From CBIFVZ01 sp966185765 (lineage in GTDB: Bacteria; Pseudomonadota; Gammaproteobacteria; Enterobacterales; Enterobacteriaceae), in the NCBI GenBank assembly GCA_966185765.1, contig CBIFVZ010000007.1, positions 1-64,000 on the forward strand: 64,000 nt of DNA. Direction: 5' to 3'. Position 1 is the stretch's first letter, and each line of letters opens with the position of its first letter. A program made the position numbers and the translations under genes. The notes under the pieces are model-generated. The model did not search any database. It was not told the origin of the DNA and saw only the letters and a program-made list of their open reading frames with translations. Below are positions 63,760-64,000 of the stretch, piece after piece.

Positions 63760-63780
63760 GCGGCAGCCGAAGGCTGCCGC
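63760..63780 (-). terminator. Hairpin downstream of ynfM
   Basis: GCGGCAGCC / GGCTGCCGC with a TTCG-type loop on the minus strand, eight bases after the ynfM stop. No U-tract. Confidence 0.5.
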
Positions 63781-63788
63781 AAACGCTC

Positions 63789-64000
63789 TCAGGGAAGGCG
63801 GTGATGAAGGTGGCGTCCTACCAGCAGGGCAATAATCAATAGCGAGGCAATAAACGCCCCCAGGCCCGGCCAGCCGTAATCATGCCAGAAGTAGCCGCCG
63901 CTGGTACCGGCGATACTTGACCCCATGTAGTAGCTGAACAGATACAGTGATGATGCCTGACCTTTGGCGCGTCGCGCGCGGTTGCCTACCCAGCTGCTGG
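63789..64000 (-). CDS. ynfM: YnfM-type MFS transporter, C-terminal part
   Basis: Only the last 70 codons lie in the window. The readable C-terminus has RAKGQASSLYLFSYYMGSS, AGTSGGYFWHDYGWPG and a final helix with LLIIALLVGRHLHHRLP. This matches the end of E. coli YnfM, an MFS transporter of the arabinose-efflux type, and ynfM is also near asr in E. coli. The start is beyond the right edge. Confidence 0.9.
   Translation of the reverse strand, partial: SSWVGNRARRAKGQASSLYLFSYYMGSSIAGTSGGYFWHDYGWPGLGAFIASLLIIALLVGRHLHHRLP

Overview
The window is a stretch of chromosome from a member of the Enterobacteriaceae. Gene content and order follow the replication-terminus region of Escherichia coli K-12: rsxCBA-ydgK-cnu-ydgJ, add, ydgA, manA-fumA-fumC-tus-rstBA-folM-ydgI-ydgH-pntAB-uspE-fnr-ogt, then tqsA-mdtJI-ydgD-ydgU-asr and ynfM. 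The GC-rich coding sequence, the diverged Tus, an extra arsB and the pca and pao operons suggest an Enterobacter/Cronobacter/Kosakonia-type genus rather than Escherichia. I cannot name the genus from the sequence alone. A Ter site lies in the tus promoter, so the window is inside the fork trap.

Layout. 1-4700: rsxABC electron-transport genes (rsxC runs off the left edge inside a tandem-repeat tail), ydgK and cnu, all on the minus strand. 4920-8074: ydgJ and a YfeH-type transporter on plus, facing add on minus. 8075-8953: a gene-poor interval with two ATGCAA inverted repeats and two opposed terminators. 8954-16273: ydgA, manA, fumA, fumC, tus and the Ter site. 16349-21744: rstBA, folM, ydgI, ydgH. 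22284-26640: pntAB and a lone arsB. 26852-30183: uspE, fnr, ogt, smrA. 30230-36268: pcaR and the divergent pcaIJFBDC operon, which covers the lower beta-ketoadipate pathway; pcaGH is absent here. 36490-46940: an orphan type VI secretion (T6SS) module. It holds a vgrG broken by an in-frame stop, a DUF4123 adaptor, a VasX-like effector, three tandem DUF6708 membrane proteins, an unknown membrane protein and a PAAR-like spike tip. 47080-51853: paoABCD, periplasmic aldehyde oxidoreductase. 52652-64000: umuDC with LexA box, a PptA-like tautomerase, a YbiV-type phosphatase, tqsA, mdtJI, ydgD, the tiny ydgU, asr with an RstA box, an M32 carboxypeptidase, a double-GNAT protein, an amino-acid permease and the 3' end of ynfM.

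How parts connect. RstA (17678-18406) should bind the RstA box in front of asr. Tus binds the Ter site in its own promoter. FNR has a near-consensus site upstream of its own gene. PcaR has paired operator-like sites between pcaR and pcaI. The DUF4123 protein would load the VasX-like effector on VgrG, and the DUF6708 proteins are the likely immunity set.

The most unusual signal is a family of about 141-bp palindromic elements, seen three times (26649-26830, 58030-58222, 59720-59904). Each is flanked on both sides by a copy of the same local terminator hairpin. The hairpin differs from locus to locus, and the internal stems show compensatory base changes. I do not recognise it as ERIC, REP/BIME or another named enterobacterial repeat.
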